Shown in pieces: positions 18,151 to 28,092 of a stretch of 64,000 nucleotides of DNA; the stretch's first letter is position 1; every line of letters starts with the position of its first letter. Below the pieces are notes generated by a model that saw nothing but the letters and a program-made list of their open reading frames with translations, searched no databases and was not told the origin of the DNA. The stretch comes from Thalassotalea litorea (GTDB lineage Bacteria; Pseudomonadota; Gammaproteobacteria; Enterobacterales; Alteromonadaceae). The stretch spans positions 17,046 through 81,045 of the forward strand of contig NZ_VCBC01000017.1 of assembly GCF_005843925.1 (NCBI RefSeq). Direction: 5' to 3'. The position numbers and the translations under genes are program-made.

Positions 18151-18190
18151 AAAAAACGTGCAAATTGACTTCTCAATGAGCACGTTTTTT
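18151..18190 (+). terminator. Rho-independent terminator after bcp
   Basis: AAAAAACGTGC (18151-18161) pairs with GCACGTTTTTT (18180-18190), and an inner ATTGA/TCAAT pair shortens the loop. The T-run serves gcvR-bcp. Confidence 0.8.
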
Positions 18191-18257
18191 ATCGTATATT
18201 TGCGCAATTCAATGCTGACAGTTGCAAGGCAAATTGACTATCGCAATCGCTACCCCA

Positions 18258-19331
18258 TTACTCCAATATCAAATCATCCGACTTTGTCGTTGATGGCCAG
18301 GCATTGATCACCGCTTTCACCAAAGTGGCCAATGGTATGGCAAAAAACACTCCCCAAAAACCCCATAATCCGCCAAACATTATCACCGCAATGATAATGG
18401 CGACCGGATGTAAGTTCACGGCTTCTGAAAACAAAAACGGGACCAGAATGTTGCCATCAACCGCCTGAATAATCCCATACCACAGCACCAGATAACCGAA
18501 CTGTGCACTAAAGCCCCATTGAAACAGGCCTACCAGACACACAGGTACCGTTACAACCGCCGCGCCAACATAAGGTACCAGTACAGAAAATCCCACCAAA
18601 GAGCCAAGTAATACAGGGAATCGTAACCCTAACAAGGCAAAAATAACCGTAGAGACAATGCCGATAATCAATATTTCCAGCACTTTACCACGCACATAAT
18701 TATGGATTTGCTGATGCATTTCTGCGCCAACCTGTGAGGTCAATCGTCGCTCTTTTGGTAAAAAACGAATTGCGTTCGCTAACAACTCATCCTTGTCCTT
18801 CAAAAAGAAAAACACCATTATCGGCACTAAAATAAGATACACCATTAACGCCACAACATTGGACAATGAATTGACCGAAAATTCGAGGATCAGTTGCCCC
18901 CACTGCAACAACTTGTCTTTTATCGAGCCAATCAGCGCATCAATTTGTGATTCATTCACAATTTCCGGATACTGCTCCGGCAGCGTCATCAGGTAATTAT
19001 TCCCTTTACCTACCATGGTTGGCACTTCCTGCACCAGATTACTGGTTTGCTGCCATAGTACCGGAACCAAACCAAATATTGCGGTTAAAGCTACGACGGT
19101 AAACAGGATCATTACCACCATTACCGCTTTGTTACGGCTCAAACCAAACTTCGCGACTCTTTGAACCGGTTGTTCCAGTAAAAACGCAATGGCAATCGCC
19201 ACCATGATTGGCATTAATAGATCGGAGAAAAAATAGAGTACCGCAAAGCAAACCGACAAAAATAAAAACAGGGTAACCGCGTGGGGATCAGCAAACTTTT
19301 CCTTATACCACTGGGCGATATAATTAAACAT
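18258..19331 (-). CDS. perM: AI-2E family transporter (PerM-like)
   Basis: 357 residues with about eight transmembrane helices: a pair near the N-terminus (20-55), one near 70-90, a long soluble segment, then five more from about 150 to 345. This fits the AI-2E/PerM family, whose members export or conduct small molecules and ions; E. coli PerM is of unknown substrate. The start overlaps the upstream TusA-like gene by 8 bp. Position next to divergent bepA and arsC matches the E. coli perM-bepA-yfgD region. Confidence 0.88.
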   Translation of the reverse strand: MFNYIAQWYKEKFADPHAVTLFLFLSVCFAVLYFFSDLLMPIMVAIAIAFLLEQPVQRVAKFGLSRNKAVMVVMILFTVVALTAIFGLVPVLWQQTSNLVQEVPTMVGKGNNYLMTLPEQYPEIVNESQIDALIGSIKDKLLQWGQLILEFSVNSLSNVVALMVYLILVPIMVFFFLKDKDELLANAIRFLPKERRLTSQVGAEMHQQIHNYVRGKVLEILIIGIVSTVIFALLGLRFPVLLGSLVGFSVLVPYVGAAVVTVPVCLVGLFQWGFSAQFGYLVLWYGIIQAVDGNILVPFLFSEAVNLHPVAIIIAVIMFGGLWGFWGVFFAIPLATLVKAVINAWPSTTKSDDLILE

Positions 19332-19563
19332 CGTGCTCTCTCTTTAGAATTATAATTTCCATGGCCTCATGATGATGAGGCATTATCGCGTATTCAATAC
19401 CGACGCTGGATAACCATTTCGGAATATCCCGCTGTGAACCTGAGTCGGAAATCATCAGACGCATTTTTTGCCCCGGCGATAAACGCCTCAGAGCAAGTTT
19501 AGTTTCAATTAATGGACGCGGACATTTCCAGTCCCGGGCATCAAGCTCTAGCGCATATCGCAA
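19324..19563 (-). CDS. TusA-like sulfurtransferase family protein
   Basis: 79 residues. Contains the SirA/TusA/YeeD motif KCPRPLIETKLAL with the sulfur-carrying Cys14, on a small beta-alpha fold. The start is TTG, supported by GGAGG 5 nt upstream; no ATG is available in frame. It overlaps perM by 8 bp, so both are translated together. The partner (tRNA thiolation, molybdopterin or another path) is not clear from context. Confidence 0.85.
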   Translation of the reverse strand: MRYALELDARDWKCPRPLIETKLALRRLSPGQKMRLMISDSGSQRDIPKWLSSVGIEYAIMPHHHEAMEIIILKREHDV

Positions 19564-19818
19564 TCAAACCTCCGGACACTGTATCTCATTTGATCTGCCT
19601 TTGAAACGCCAATATTATCAATATGCTGCAGAGATTAAAACCAGTGTTCTGGTGGCAACCAAATATTTCCCACAATAATTGTAAAATGAATTCAGATGGG
19701 CGAATATAACAAGCCTAACTCTGAGCAAGTTAATACAGCGAAACGTTGAACTATCGTCGCTGTAGCCGCTCTAAAGGTTTTTAATCCGCATAATATCAAG
19801 GTTGTCGTTAGGATATTA

Positions 19819-21285
19819 ATGAATATTGCCTATAAAAAAACTAAAGTTTTCATATCTACTGCACTATTAGCCATCGCACTTGTCGGTGCAGGCCAGTCAA
19901 TGGCTCAGCAGAATAAGAATCAACTTCCGGAAATTGGTACCTCAGCGGTATCGACGCTATCGTTAGACAAAGAGCGTATTTATGGCGATGCAATGATGCG
20001 TCAGGTACGTGCAAGCATGCCACTGATCCAAGACCCGGTACTTATTGAATACATCAACCATCTGGGCAATTCATTGATCCGTAATGCCGAAGGTGTCAAT
20101 TATCAGTTCGACTTTTTCCTGATTAATAATAAAGAAATTAACGCGTTTGCATTTTTTGGTGGTCATATTGGCGTCCATTCCGGCTTACTCACTATGGCCG
20201 ACAATGAAAGTGAATTGGCCTCGGTACTTGCCCATGAAATCGCCCACGTTACCCAACGTCATTTAGCGCGAAAATTAGAAGCGCAAACTCGAACAACGCC
20301 TTGGACTCTAGCCGGTATGGTTACCGGTGTACTATTGGCTCTGGTAAATCCTGAAGCCGGCATGGCTGCACTAATGTCCGCCAACGCGGCAAGTGCACAG
20401 GCCAGCATCAATTATACGCGCAGTAATGAAAAAGAAGCCGACCGGGTCGGAATGGCCATTTTAGCAAACAGTGGTTTTGATCCCAATGGTGCCCCAGATT
20501 TTTTCAAAAAAATGTCGGCAAAATATCGTTATACCTCGAAACCACCGGCCATGTTATTAACCCATCCCCTGCCGGATTCGCGGATCACAGATTCGAGAAA
20601 CCGCGCACAGGCCTATCCATCGCGATTATTACCCGTTAACCTTGATTTTGAATTAGCAAAAGCAAGATTGCGTTCCCGTTACTCTGGCGAACCAAAAAAC
20701 AATATCAAAACATTTACCGCAGAGCTGCGACGCCAGAAGTATCAAATAAAAGAAGCCAGCGAATACGCTTTGGCCCTCGCTTACTTCGCCGATAAACAAT
20801 ACGATGCGGCGGAAGAGTTACTGACCGAGCTTCTTGATAAGCATCCAAACAACCTGTTTTTCGTGGACGGATTGACCGACACTTACCTTGAACAGAAGAA
20901 ATACGATAAAGCACTCACCATGCTTGAACGTTTGAATCTGTTAATGCCGAATAATCAGGTCGTTACATTAAACTATGCGAACAGTGCGATTTATGCGGAA
21001 AAATATGCGTTAGCAACGAATTTACTACAGGACTTTTTGATCCTCAATCCTGGTAACTTTATTGCTCATGACTTACTCACTGAAGCCTATCGTAAACAAG
21101 ACAAACCCTCGCAGATGCATGCCAGCCAGGCAGAAGTCTATGCACTACTGGGTCTTTATCCAAAAGCCATTGATGAATTACACACCGCTTATAACTTTGC
21201 CAGTGAGAAGACCTTGATGAAAAAGCGGATAAAAGCGAGAATTGTGCAACTTCAGGAAAGCGAAAATCAGCTAAAACGTTTATAG
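19819..21285 (+). CDS. bepA: BepA-type M48 metalloprotease/chaperone
   Basis: 488 residues: signal peptide (1-29), M48 zinc-protease domain with HEIAH at 139-143 and the downstream ligand segment NEKEADRVG (Glu206), then tetratricopeptide-like helices in the C-terminal half. This is the layout of BepA (YfgC), which in the periplasm promotes LptD assembly or degrades stalled forms together with the BAM complex. Followed by arsC and opposite perM, as in E. coli. Confidence 0.93.
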   Translation: MNIAYKKTKVFISTALLAIALVGAGQSMAQQNKNQLPEIGTSAVSTLSLDKERIYGDAMMRQVRASMPLIQDPVLIEYINHLGNSLIRNAEGVNYQFDFFLINNKEINAFAFFGGHIGVHSGLLTMADNESELASVLAHEIAHVTQRHLARKLEAQTRTTPWTLAGMVTGVLLALVNPEAGMAALMSANAASAQASINYTRSNEKEADRVGMAILANSGFDPNGAPDFFKKMSAKYRYTSKPPAMLLTHPLPDSRITDSRNRAQAYPSRLLPVNLDFELAKARLRSRYSGEPKNNIKTFTAELRRQKYQIKEASEYALALAYFADKQYDAAEELLTELLDKHPNNLFFVDGLTDTYLEQKKYDKALTMLERLNLLMPNNQVVTLNYANSAIYAEKYALATNLLQDFLILNPGNFIAHDLLTEAYRKQDKPSQMHASQAEVYALLGLYPKAIDELHTAYNFASEKTLMKKRIKARIVQLQESENQLKRL

Positions 21286-21339
21286 TGCTGCTGATCCAAA
21301 TGCCTGTAACCCTCCGTAAGATAAGATTAAGAGACAACT

Positions 21340-21702
21340 ATGAGTCAATACACGATTTATCATAATCCCAGATGTTCAAAAAGCCGTCAGACATTGCAGT
21401 TAATGCAAGATGCGAATGTTGATCCTGAAATCGTCGAATACCTGAAAACGCCGCTGAACAAACAGCAGATTTTGGATGTCGCGCAGCGATTGAATGTCGA
21501 GCCAATCAAAATGATGCGCACCAAAGAAGCAGAATTTAAAGCCCTGGGATTGAGTAAAGACAGTAGTGCCGATGCACTGGTGGACGCCATGGTGACCACA
21601 CCAAAACTAATGGAAAGACCGATTGTTGTTTGTGGTGACAAGGCCTGTATCGGTCGACCGCCGGAAAATGTCTTATCCTTGATTGAACACGAACAGCAGT
21701 AG
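21340..21702 (+). CDS. arsC: Glutaredoxin-dependent arsenate reductase (YfgD-like)
   Basis: 120 residues. Catalytic Cys12 in HNPRCSKSRQTL and the conserved TPKLMERPIVV segment supplying the arsenate-binding arginine identify the E. coli-type ArsC fold. It reduces arsenate to arsenite using glutathione and glutaredoxin. It lies 54 bp after bepA. There is no ars regulator or efflux gene nearby, so this is the housekeeping YfgD branch and arsenate may not be its main substrate. Confidence 0.9.
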   Translation: MSQYTIYHNPRCSKSRQTLQLMQDANVDPEIVEYLKTPLNKQQILDVAQRLNVEPIKMMRTKEAEFKALGLSKDSSADALVDAMVTTPKLMERPIVVCGDKACIGRPPENVLSLIEHEQQ

Positions 21703-21714
21703 CGTTAAAACATA

Positions 21715-22113
21715 ATGAGTAAACAAACCTTTTCAACACCCACCTTAAAACGCATTGCTCTGGCCGGTTACTTTGGGTTGCTGGTGTTTATGCCGTTGTG
21801 GTTAATTTATTTGTCGCCCAGTGACGGCTTGTCTCCGGTATTGTCGGTGACCATGTTTGTGATCCCCTTGTTATTCCCGTTACCGGGGTTAGTCAAGGGC
21901 AACCCTTACACCTTTGCCTGGGCAAACTTTGTTGTGATGATTTATTTCCTTCACTCTCTAACGACCTTTTGGGTGTCACCAGAAGAACGGGTATGGGCAC
22001 TGATCGAACTGATACTTGCCAGCATGATGTTTTTCGCAGGGACATATTATTCGAAATATAAAGGCCAGGAACTGGGTCTAGGATTAAAGAAAAACCGTAA
22101 AGAAAAAAAGTAA
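21715..22113 (+). CDS. DUF2069 membrane protein
   Basis: 132 residues with four transmembrane segments (about 14-33, 41-60, 67-85, 92-110) and a basic C-terminal tail ending in lysines. The pattern PLLFPLPGLVKGNPYTFAW is typical of DUF2069. It starts 12 bp after arsC, a placement seen for this family in other gammaproteobacteria. Function unknown. Confidence 0.82.
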   Translation: MSKQTFSTPTLKRIALAGYFGLLVFMPLWLIYLSPSDGLSPVLSVTMFVIPLLFPLPGLVKGNPYTFAWANFVVMIYFLHSLTTFWVSPEERVWALIELILASMMFFAGTYYSKYKGQELGLGLKKNRKEKK

Positions 22114-22130
22114 CCGAGGTATTTGCAGCA

Positions 22131-24029
22131 ATGAAACTCACTCAACTGGCTTTATTATTTATCGCCGCGCCAATGCTTTACGCTTGCGGTGGCGGTTCGG
22201 ATCCCAATGACGGTTTCACGCCACAGGATCCGATCACTGGTGATAATATCGTGTTAAATGACACTGTGATTGCCCAAGGCAGTGCCATCGAGTTGATTTT
22301 ATTGCTAAATCGCAACGATATCCGCGATATTCGTTGGCAGCAAACCAGTGGTCCTTCGGCGAGTCTGGTGCACACCGAAGGCAAAGTACTCGCCTTTACG
22401 GTTCCAAGTTCCGGTGATTATAGTTTTACTGTCAGTTTTAATAGTGATGGCCAGAATTATCAGGACTCGGTAAGTTTTAGTGCGACATCCGAAACCCCAA
22501 CCCTAGTTGCGCGCCTTGGCCATAGTGTGGTTGAAGGAGGCGGTGTTTCATTGCGCGCGTTTTTAGATCAATCGTTTGACGAACAGAATGTTAACTGGCG
22601 TCAGGTTCAGGGCCCAAATGTGAGTTTTAACTCACGCAATGAAAGTTCTCGCTTAACGATTTTTAACGCACCACAAGTAAATCAGGATACGGTGATTGAG
22701 CTTGAAGCCTCCGTAACAGACCCTAGTGATGGCACGGTTTACACCGATACGGTATCTTTGTTAGTCGAAAATACCGCCGGCATCGCCAATGACGCCTATT
22801 TTGACGACGCGCCACTGGCAAAAGTATTTCCCTATAACAGCGACAGTCCTTATCGCAATGAACTGGTAGATTGTGTTTACTCGAATCAATTGACCAACTC
22901 CTGTCGGCTTTCTACCCTGCCATTATTGGCTCAGGATACACTTAACCCAACGATTGAAGATATTATGGACCGGGTTGTTGTATCGCACCGTTGGATGGGC
23001 GACAGATTCAAACAATACCTGCAGGCCTACGATAACTTCAACGATTTTAAAAACCTGTTACGAGCGACCACCGCGATTGTTATTTCCTATGATGTAAGAC
23101 CTTCTTTTTACTGGACAGCAACCGGAGCCATCTATCTGGATCCCAATTCACTCTGGCTGACAGTAGACGAGCGCGACACCATCAATGAAGCACCGGATTT
23201 TCGCGCAGATTTTGGTCGCGATTTACAGTTCGTGATCCCATGGCGCTATACCAAAGATAATGAATACGTGAGTTTCTTTTTTGATCCCAATGACCGTGAA
23301 AACCGTCCTTTAGAAGACATTAAATATGATTTAGCGGATTTGCTGTATCACGAATTGGGACATGCGAATGACTTTTTGAGCCCCGCTGACTGGTCATCGT
23401 TCTCATCGTCGATGCGCATTGTCGATGCTGCTAATCAAAACAGTGAAATTTCTGAACGACTAAACAACATTTATCCCTTGTTAAGTCAGGAAATGCTCGG
23501 TCTTGCCGCAGTGCGATTTTTAGGGGCTCAGGCAAACAGCACTCAACAAGCTTACCTACCAGCTGATGTTGCAGAATTTTACAAAAATGACTTGGCCAAT
23601 GACTTTTACAATTACACCACCACGCGAGAAGATCTGGCGATTTTGTTTGAAGAAACAATGATGGCTCTGCGTTTTGGGGTTCGCCGTGACACCGCAGTGA
23701 CCAATGCGCCTACGGGTGATGATATCACCGGCGACGATTACATCGTCACCTGGGGTCAACGCGGCCGCGTAGCGGTCAACGACATCCTGCCTCGAGCGAT
23801 TTTCGTGACCGAACAATTATTGCCTGAATTTGATATTAACAATAAAGCCGATGAGTTACTGCCACCGGTGTTAATGACACCGGGTCAGTCCTGGGTTGAT
23901 AATCTGGAACTCACGCCAAGTAACGGCGAGCAATTGCTGAGTCGTCCTGCTGCGTTTTCTGGCTCTAGGAGCAGACAGCCAATATTATTCCAACGCTACC
24001 AACCGCATTTACGCGATGATCCTAATTAA
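22131..24029 (+). CDS. Lipoprotein with Ig/PKD-like repeats and HExxH motif
   Basis: 632 residues. Lipoprotein signal with lipobox ending at Cys19, followed by a Gly-rich linker. Two PKD-like beta domains come next (about 40-125 and 130-220; each has the WQQTSGP or WRQVQGP pattern). The C-terminal 400 residues hold LLYHELGHANDFL with His407, Glu408 and His411, a zinc-metallopeptidase motif. I did not recognise a described peptidase family, and no obvious third ligand motif is seen. Probably anchored at the outer membrane. It ends the arsC-DUF2069 unit before a strong terminator. Confidence 0.7.
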   Translation: MKLTQLALLFIAAPMLYACGGGSDPNDGFTPQDPITGDNIVLNDTVIAQGSAIELILLLNRNDIRDIRWQQTSGPSASLVHTEGKVLAFTVPSSGDYSFTVSFNSDGQNYQDSVSFSATSETPTLVARLGHSVVEGGGVSLRAFLDQSFDEQNVNWRQVQGPNVSFNSRNESSRLTIFNAPQVNQDTVIELEASVTDPSDGTVYTDTVSLLVENTAGIANDAYFDDAPLAKVFPYNSDSPYRNELVDCVYSNQLTNSCRLSTLPLLAQDTLNPTIEDIMDRVVVSHRWMGDRFKQYLQAYDNFNDFKNLLRATTAIVISYDVRPSFYWTATGAIYLDPNSLWLTVDERDTINEAPDFRADFGRDLQFVIPWRYTKDNEYVSFFFDPNDRENRPLEDIKYDLADLLYHELGHANDFLSPADWSSFSSSMRIVDAANQNSEISERLNNIYPLLSQEMLGLAAVRFLGAQANSTQQAYLPADVAEFYKNDLANDFYNYTTTREDLAILFEETMMALRFGVRRDTAVTNAPTGDDITGDDYIVTWGQRGRVAVNDILPRAIFVTEQLLPEFDINNKADELLPPVLMTPGQSWVDNLELTPSNGEQLLSRPAAFSGSRSRQPILFQRYQPHLRDDPN

Positions 24030-24125
24030 TGGGATACAGATCCGCTCTGAAGCGCACTGCGCTGTGAAAAGAATGGTTAAATAAAACATGCTCAAATAAA
24101 CGAATCGTTTAATGCTATCAATCGT

Positions 24126-24150
24126 AAAGGCCAGAATAGTTCTGGCCTTT
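24126..24150. terminator. Bidirectional terminator
   Basis: Stem AAAGGCCAGAA/TTCTGGCCTTT with a 3-nt loop, between the convergent lipoprotein gene and hda. Confidence 0.9.
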
Positions 24151-24151
24151 A

Positions 24152-24856
24152 TTATTTGAGTAAGACAGATTTAATAAAAGGGATGGTAATTTTTCGTTGT
24201 TCTCGAATTGAAGCTTTATCGAGTATATCGAGACTGTCAATCAACGACATCATGTCACGAGATAAACGATTGATAAGGTATTTCGCGGTTTCATCGTTAA
24301 TTTCGATGCCACGTAATCTGGCGCGATGGATCACAGCCGCAGCCTTACCATCATCGGTTAATGGTTTAACTTGCTCTACCATCCCCCAGGTAATACGAGA
24401 TAAAAGATCCGGTAAACGGATCCCTAATTGCGACGCACTATCGTTACCACTTAAAATGATTTTTTTATCGTTTTCGATAACCCGGTTATACAGATCAAAT
24501 ATCGCCCTTTGCCAACAATTAGAATGTGCAATCAGTTGTAAGTCATCAAGACAGATGATATCGACTTGCTCCAAATCCGTTAGCACTTCAACCGACATGT
24601 CGAGCAGTTCTGCCATCGGCAAGCATACTGAACTCAAGCCCAGTTCGCTGGCATAGGCACAACTTGCATGCAACAGGTGCGATTTACCGACCCCTTTTTG
24701 ACCAAATAAATAAAAGCCATGGGTACCATGACTTTTCCCTTCGACAAATGCCTTAAGGTTGGCGATCAGAGGCTGTGGCGCAGAACAATAAAAACTCGTA
24801 AACGTTTCATCGTCTGGTAAATGAACTGCTAAAGGCAGTTGATTGTATTTCGACAT
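24152..24856 (-). CDS. hda: DnaA regulatory inactivator Hda
   Basis: 234 residues from the ATG at 24856, which has GGAAGGGG just upstream and overlaps the preceding stop by one base. The N-terminus contains QLPLAVHL, the clamp-binding motif through which Hda contacts DnaN; Walker A is GQKGVGKSH and Walker B IICLDDL. Hda with the DNA-loaded clamp stimulates ATP hydrolysis by DnaA and so prevents re-initiation of replication. Coupled to the DUF2066 gene. Confidence 0.93.
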   Translation of the reverse strand: MSKYNQLPLAVHLPDDETFTSFYCSAPQPLIANLKAFVEGKSHGTHGFYLFGQKGVGKSHLLHASCAYASELGLSSVCLPMAELLDMSVEVLTDLEQVDIICLDDLQLIAHSNCWQRAIFDLYNRVIENDKKIILSGNDSASQLGIRLPDLLSRITWGMVEQVKPLTDDGKAAAVIHRARLRGIEINDETAKYLINRLSRDMMSLIDSLDILDKASIREQRKITIPFIKSVLLK

Positions 24857-25950
24857 TACCCCTTCCAAATAAACCGGCTTATTTGTTCAGACTGACCGCG
24901 CACAAGCGGGTCATTGCCTTCAACCAGTTTCCCTTCCAATTTTAACGCTTGTTTAATGGCAGATTCACTCGATAACAAGGAAAGGTTGAAGAGCATGTTA
25001 GCGCCTTGCACAGAAACCAGCTGCACGTTGGATACTTGTGTGAGACTTTCCAAAAACTCTTTGACTTCTTTGAATGTCGCCATTGAATCAACATTTAAAA
25101 TTTCAATCTGGGTCGAGTGATTTGCCTCAACCGAAACACTGTACGAATTTTGCTGATATAACGACTGCGCAATACCATTGACAACCTTGCTCACCAATTC
25201 TTCGCTGTCACTGCCTTCATAGCGCATGGATGACCGCGTACCATTGACAAATAGCGTCCAATCAATGGCTTTAAGCTGACTGTCGGATGTTCTTTTAGAT
25301 GACTCTAACAACGAATTGTCCGATAAACGCACCACCACGATCGCTTCCGAATGATAACGACCTGACGCCTGTGCTAAGGGTTGTTGAAAGCGCCCCCAGA
25401 CATCACCCGTGGAAACTTCCATGGCATCGGTTAAATCCATTAAAGGAAAATTCACCGGTAGTCCATACATGCCTGACTGTTCTTTAAACGTGTTGACGAT
25501 AGGTTCCGGCGAAGAATCGGCAATAATCGCTCGACGATTGCCCTGCTCTTGCGCAAACCAAACCGTAATTAACGGACGATGCTTACCCCAAATGCCAACC
25601 TGTGCCTTTTGCAGTAACAAATTTATTTTGTCGGGATCAAAGTCTGCCACTAGATACGTTTGGCGATCCTGCTGAGCATAACTAAATTGGCTCAGGTAAT
25701 TATCAGGACGACGTAATGCGGAACTTAGCGTGCTGTTGCTGGCGACAGATTCACTGCCGGCAATTTTTACCAGCACCTGGCGAAACGCGTCTCGTACCGC
25801 TTGTTGACGAGATTGCGAAGATTGACTGGGCACACTGACCTGCCCCTGATAGAGATTATCAACCTGAACGGCGTTAACGGTTGCCACATTCAGGCCAATA
25901 AGCAAAAAACTTATTGCAGCGCGTTTAAACAGAATTTTTATCATTTTCAT
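24856..25950 (-). CDS. DUF2066 domain exported protein
   Basis: 364 residues with a signal peptide (about 1-27, cleavage after VNA). The N-terminal block QQAVRDAFRQVLVKIAGS is characteristic of DUF2066, a family found almost only in gammaproteobacteria next to purM or hda. Its stop overlaps the hda ATG (TAATG). The product should be periplasmic; function is unknown. Confidence 0.85.
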   Translation of the reverse strand: MKMIKILFKRAAISFLLIGLNVATVNAVQVDNLYQGQVSVPSQSSQSRQQAVRDAFRQVLVKIAGSESVASNSTLSSALRRPDNYLSQFSYAQQDRQTYLVADFDPDKINLLLQKAQVGIWGKHRPLITVWFAQEQGNRRAIIADSSPEPIVNTFKEQSGMYGLPVNFPLMDLTDAMEVSTGDVWGRFQQPLAQASGRYHSEAIVVVRLSDNSLLESSKRTSDSQLKAIDWTLFVNGTRSSMRYEGSDSEELVSKVVNGIAQSLYQQNSYSVSVEANHSTQIEILNVDSMATFKEVKEFLESLTQVSNVQLVSVQGANMLFNLSLLSSESAIKQALKLEGKLVEGNDPLVRGQSEQISRFIWKG

Positions 25951-26303
25951 AGGGCGAATATTATCATAAAGACCAAGAATTTAACCAAGAAAAGAAAATA
26001 TTTTCTCACAGAGATTTTAACCAGTGCGCAGCACTGGTAGAATAACCGCAATTTTTACCAGTGTAACGAGGGGACTGTTGAACTTTGTTGTTTGTTTTTT
26101 CAACAAACTGACGGCGATTTCTACAAAATTCATCGTATATCGCGAATGGATATACATGCATAGTATGAAGTTTTACGAAAATTGCAATCAATGTTTTACA
26201 AGTGGCGCTCTGTGAACTTAACTTTTTGCAGTAAACAAAGCGTTCTCAATAAAACAAACAAGGTCAATTCCCCAACTGAACAGTCATTATGTAAGGGTAC
26301 GAA
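25951..26303. other. Divergent intergenic region DUF2066 gene/purM
   Basis: 353 bp, AT-rich, with promoters for both directions. No clear PurR operator was recognised, and no gene or repeat. Confidence 0.45.
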
Positions 26304-27344
26304 GTGAGCGAGCAGAAACAATCTCTTAGCTATAAAGATGCCGGTGTTGATATCGATGCAGGAAATGCCTTAGTAGAAAACATCAAAGGTGCGGTAAAAC
26401 GCACGCAACGTCCTGAAGTGATGGGCGGATTAGGCGGCTTTGGCGCCGTATGTCAATTACCAACAGGCTACAAAGAGCCAGTACTGATCTCGGGTACTGA
26501 TGGCGTTGGTACCAAATTACGTCTTGCCATCGATCTGAAAAAGCACGATACCGTCGGTATCGATCTCGTTGCCATGTGTGTAAACGACCTACTTGTCCAA
26601 GGTGCAGAACCACTATTTTTCCTGGATTATTACGCAACCGGCAAACTCGATGTTGACGTTGCCTCTGACGTTGTCGCTGGTATCGCCGAAGGGTGTGTCC
26701 AATCTGGCTGTGCGTTAGTTGGTGGTGAAACCGCAGAAATGCCTGGTATGTACCACGCCGGCGATTATGACATCGCAGGATTTTGTGTTGGCGTTGCCGA
26801 GAAATCTGAATTAATTACCGGCGAAGATGTTGCTGCCGGCGATCAGTTAATTGCTTTAGCCTCATCAGGACCTCATTCCAATGGTTTTTCATTAATCCGT
26901 AAAGTATTGGAAGTGAATAATACTGACACAAGCGAATTGCTGGCTGGTAAATCCATTGCCGCGCATCTGTTGGAACCAACCAAAATTTACGTGAAATCGA
27001 CTCTGGCGTTGCTTAAAGACGTAAAAGTCAATGCGTTATCTCACATTACCGGTGGTGGTTTTTGGGAAAATATTCCTCGCGTATTGCCTGCGGGCAGCAA
27101 AGCCATCATTGATGGTTCGAGTTGGCAGTGGCCGGAAATTTTCAATTGGTTGCAGGAAAAAGGCAACATTACCGAACACGAAATGTATCGCACCTTTAAC
27201 TGTGGTGTTGGGATGATTTTGGCGGTTCCTGCCGACAAACTTGACCAGAGTTTGCAGATCCTAAACGCGAACGGCGAAAACGCATGGCACATTGGTGCGA
27301 TTGACAATGCCGCTGAAGGCGACGAGCAGGTGGTAATCAAATAA
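26304..27344 (+). CDS. purM: Phosphoribosylformylglycinamidine cyclo-ligase
   Basis: 346 residues, same size as E. coli PurM (345). It starts at GTG with AAGGG upstream. ATP/substrate motifs are clear: SYKDAGVDIDAGN, GTDGVGTKLRLA, ALVGGETAEMPGMY and the C-terminal HITGGGFWENIPR. It makes aminoimidazole ribonucleotide, step five of purine synthesis. purN follows directly, as in E. coli. Confidence 0.97.
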   Translation: MSEQKQSLSYKDAGVDIDAGNALVENIKGAVKRTQRPEVMGGLGGFGAVCQLPTGYKEPVLISGTDGVGTKLRLAIDLKKHDTVGIDLVAMCVNDLLVQGAEPLFFLDYYATGKLDVDVASDVVAGIAEGCVQSGCALVGGETAEMPGMYHAGDYDIAGFCVGVAEKSELITGEDVAAGDQLIALASSGPHSNGFSLIRKVLEVNNTDTSELLAGKSIAAHLLEPTKIYVKSTLALLKDVKVNALSHITGGGFWENIPRVLPAGSKAIIDGSSWQWPEIFNWLQEKGNITEHEMYRTFNCGVGMILAVPADKLDQSLQILNANGENAWHIGAIDNAAEGDEQVVIK

Positions 27345-27995
27345 ATGTCCGATAAAAAACGAATTGTCGTTCTGATCTCGGGCAGTGGCAGTAATTTGCA
27401 GGCATTAATTGATGCCTGCGGTACTGGGCATATTGCAGGTGAAGTCGTCGGTGTGGTTTCAAATATCGCTGACGCCTTTGGCCTGACTCGTGCTGAAAAC
27501 GCAGGTGTGGCAAATCAAGTTTTGTCGCATCGTGAGTTTTCCAGCCGGGACGCCTACGACCAACAATTGATTCAGTGCATCGATGAATACACGCCAGATT
27601 TAGTGGTTCTTGCCGGCTTTATGCGGATATTGACGCCTGAGTTTGTCCAGCATTATCAGGGGAAATTGCTCAATATCCACCCTTCTTTGCTCCCGAAATA
27701 CCAAGGATTGAATACCCACCAACGCGCCATTGACGCCGGTGATGAAACCCATGGCGTTAGTGTACACTTTGTAACCGAAGAGCTCGATGGCGGTCCGGTT
27801 ATATTGCAGGCAAAAGTCCCGGTATTTGCAGAAGATACGGCATCAGACCTCGCAGAACGTGTGCACGAGCAGGAGCACCGTATATATCCGCTTGTTGTAA
27901 ATTGGTTTTGTCAGGATCGCTTAACAATGTCGGAAAATTGTGCCATTCTTGATAATGAGCCCCTGGCCGAAAACGGCTATGCCAATGAAGAATAA
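27345..27995 (+). CDS. purN: Phosphoribosylglycinamide formyltransferase
   Basis: 216 residues. It starts at the base after the purM stop. It contains VLISGSGSNLQALI, the catalytic Asn-His-Asp arrangement (NIHPSLLPKY and GVSVHFVTEELDGG) of the folate-dependent GAR transformylase, which adds formyl to GAR in step three of purine synthesis. The operon order purM-purN is the classical one. Confidence 0.97.
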   Translation: MSDKKRIVVLISGSGSNLQALIDACGTGHIAGEVVGVVSNIADAFGLTRAENAGVANQVLSHREFSSRDAYDQQLIQCIDEYTPDLVVLAGFMRILTPEFVQHYQGKLLNIHPSLLPKYQGLNTHQRAIDAGDETHGVSVHFVTEELDGGPVILQAKVPVFAEDTASDLAERVHEQEHRIYPLVVNWFCQDRLTMSENCAILDNEPLAENGYANEE

Positions 27996-28092
27996 GGTGA
28001 TTTAACATAATTATTATTCATAATTATTGAACTTCCCTTCATTGGTAGTTTCGAATCTATATACGAAAACTTATACCAATAAAGGAGCGAAT

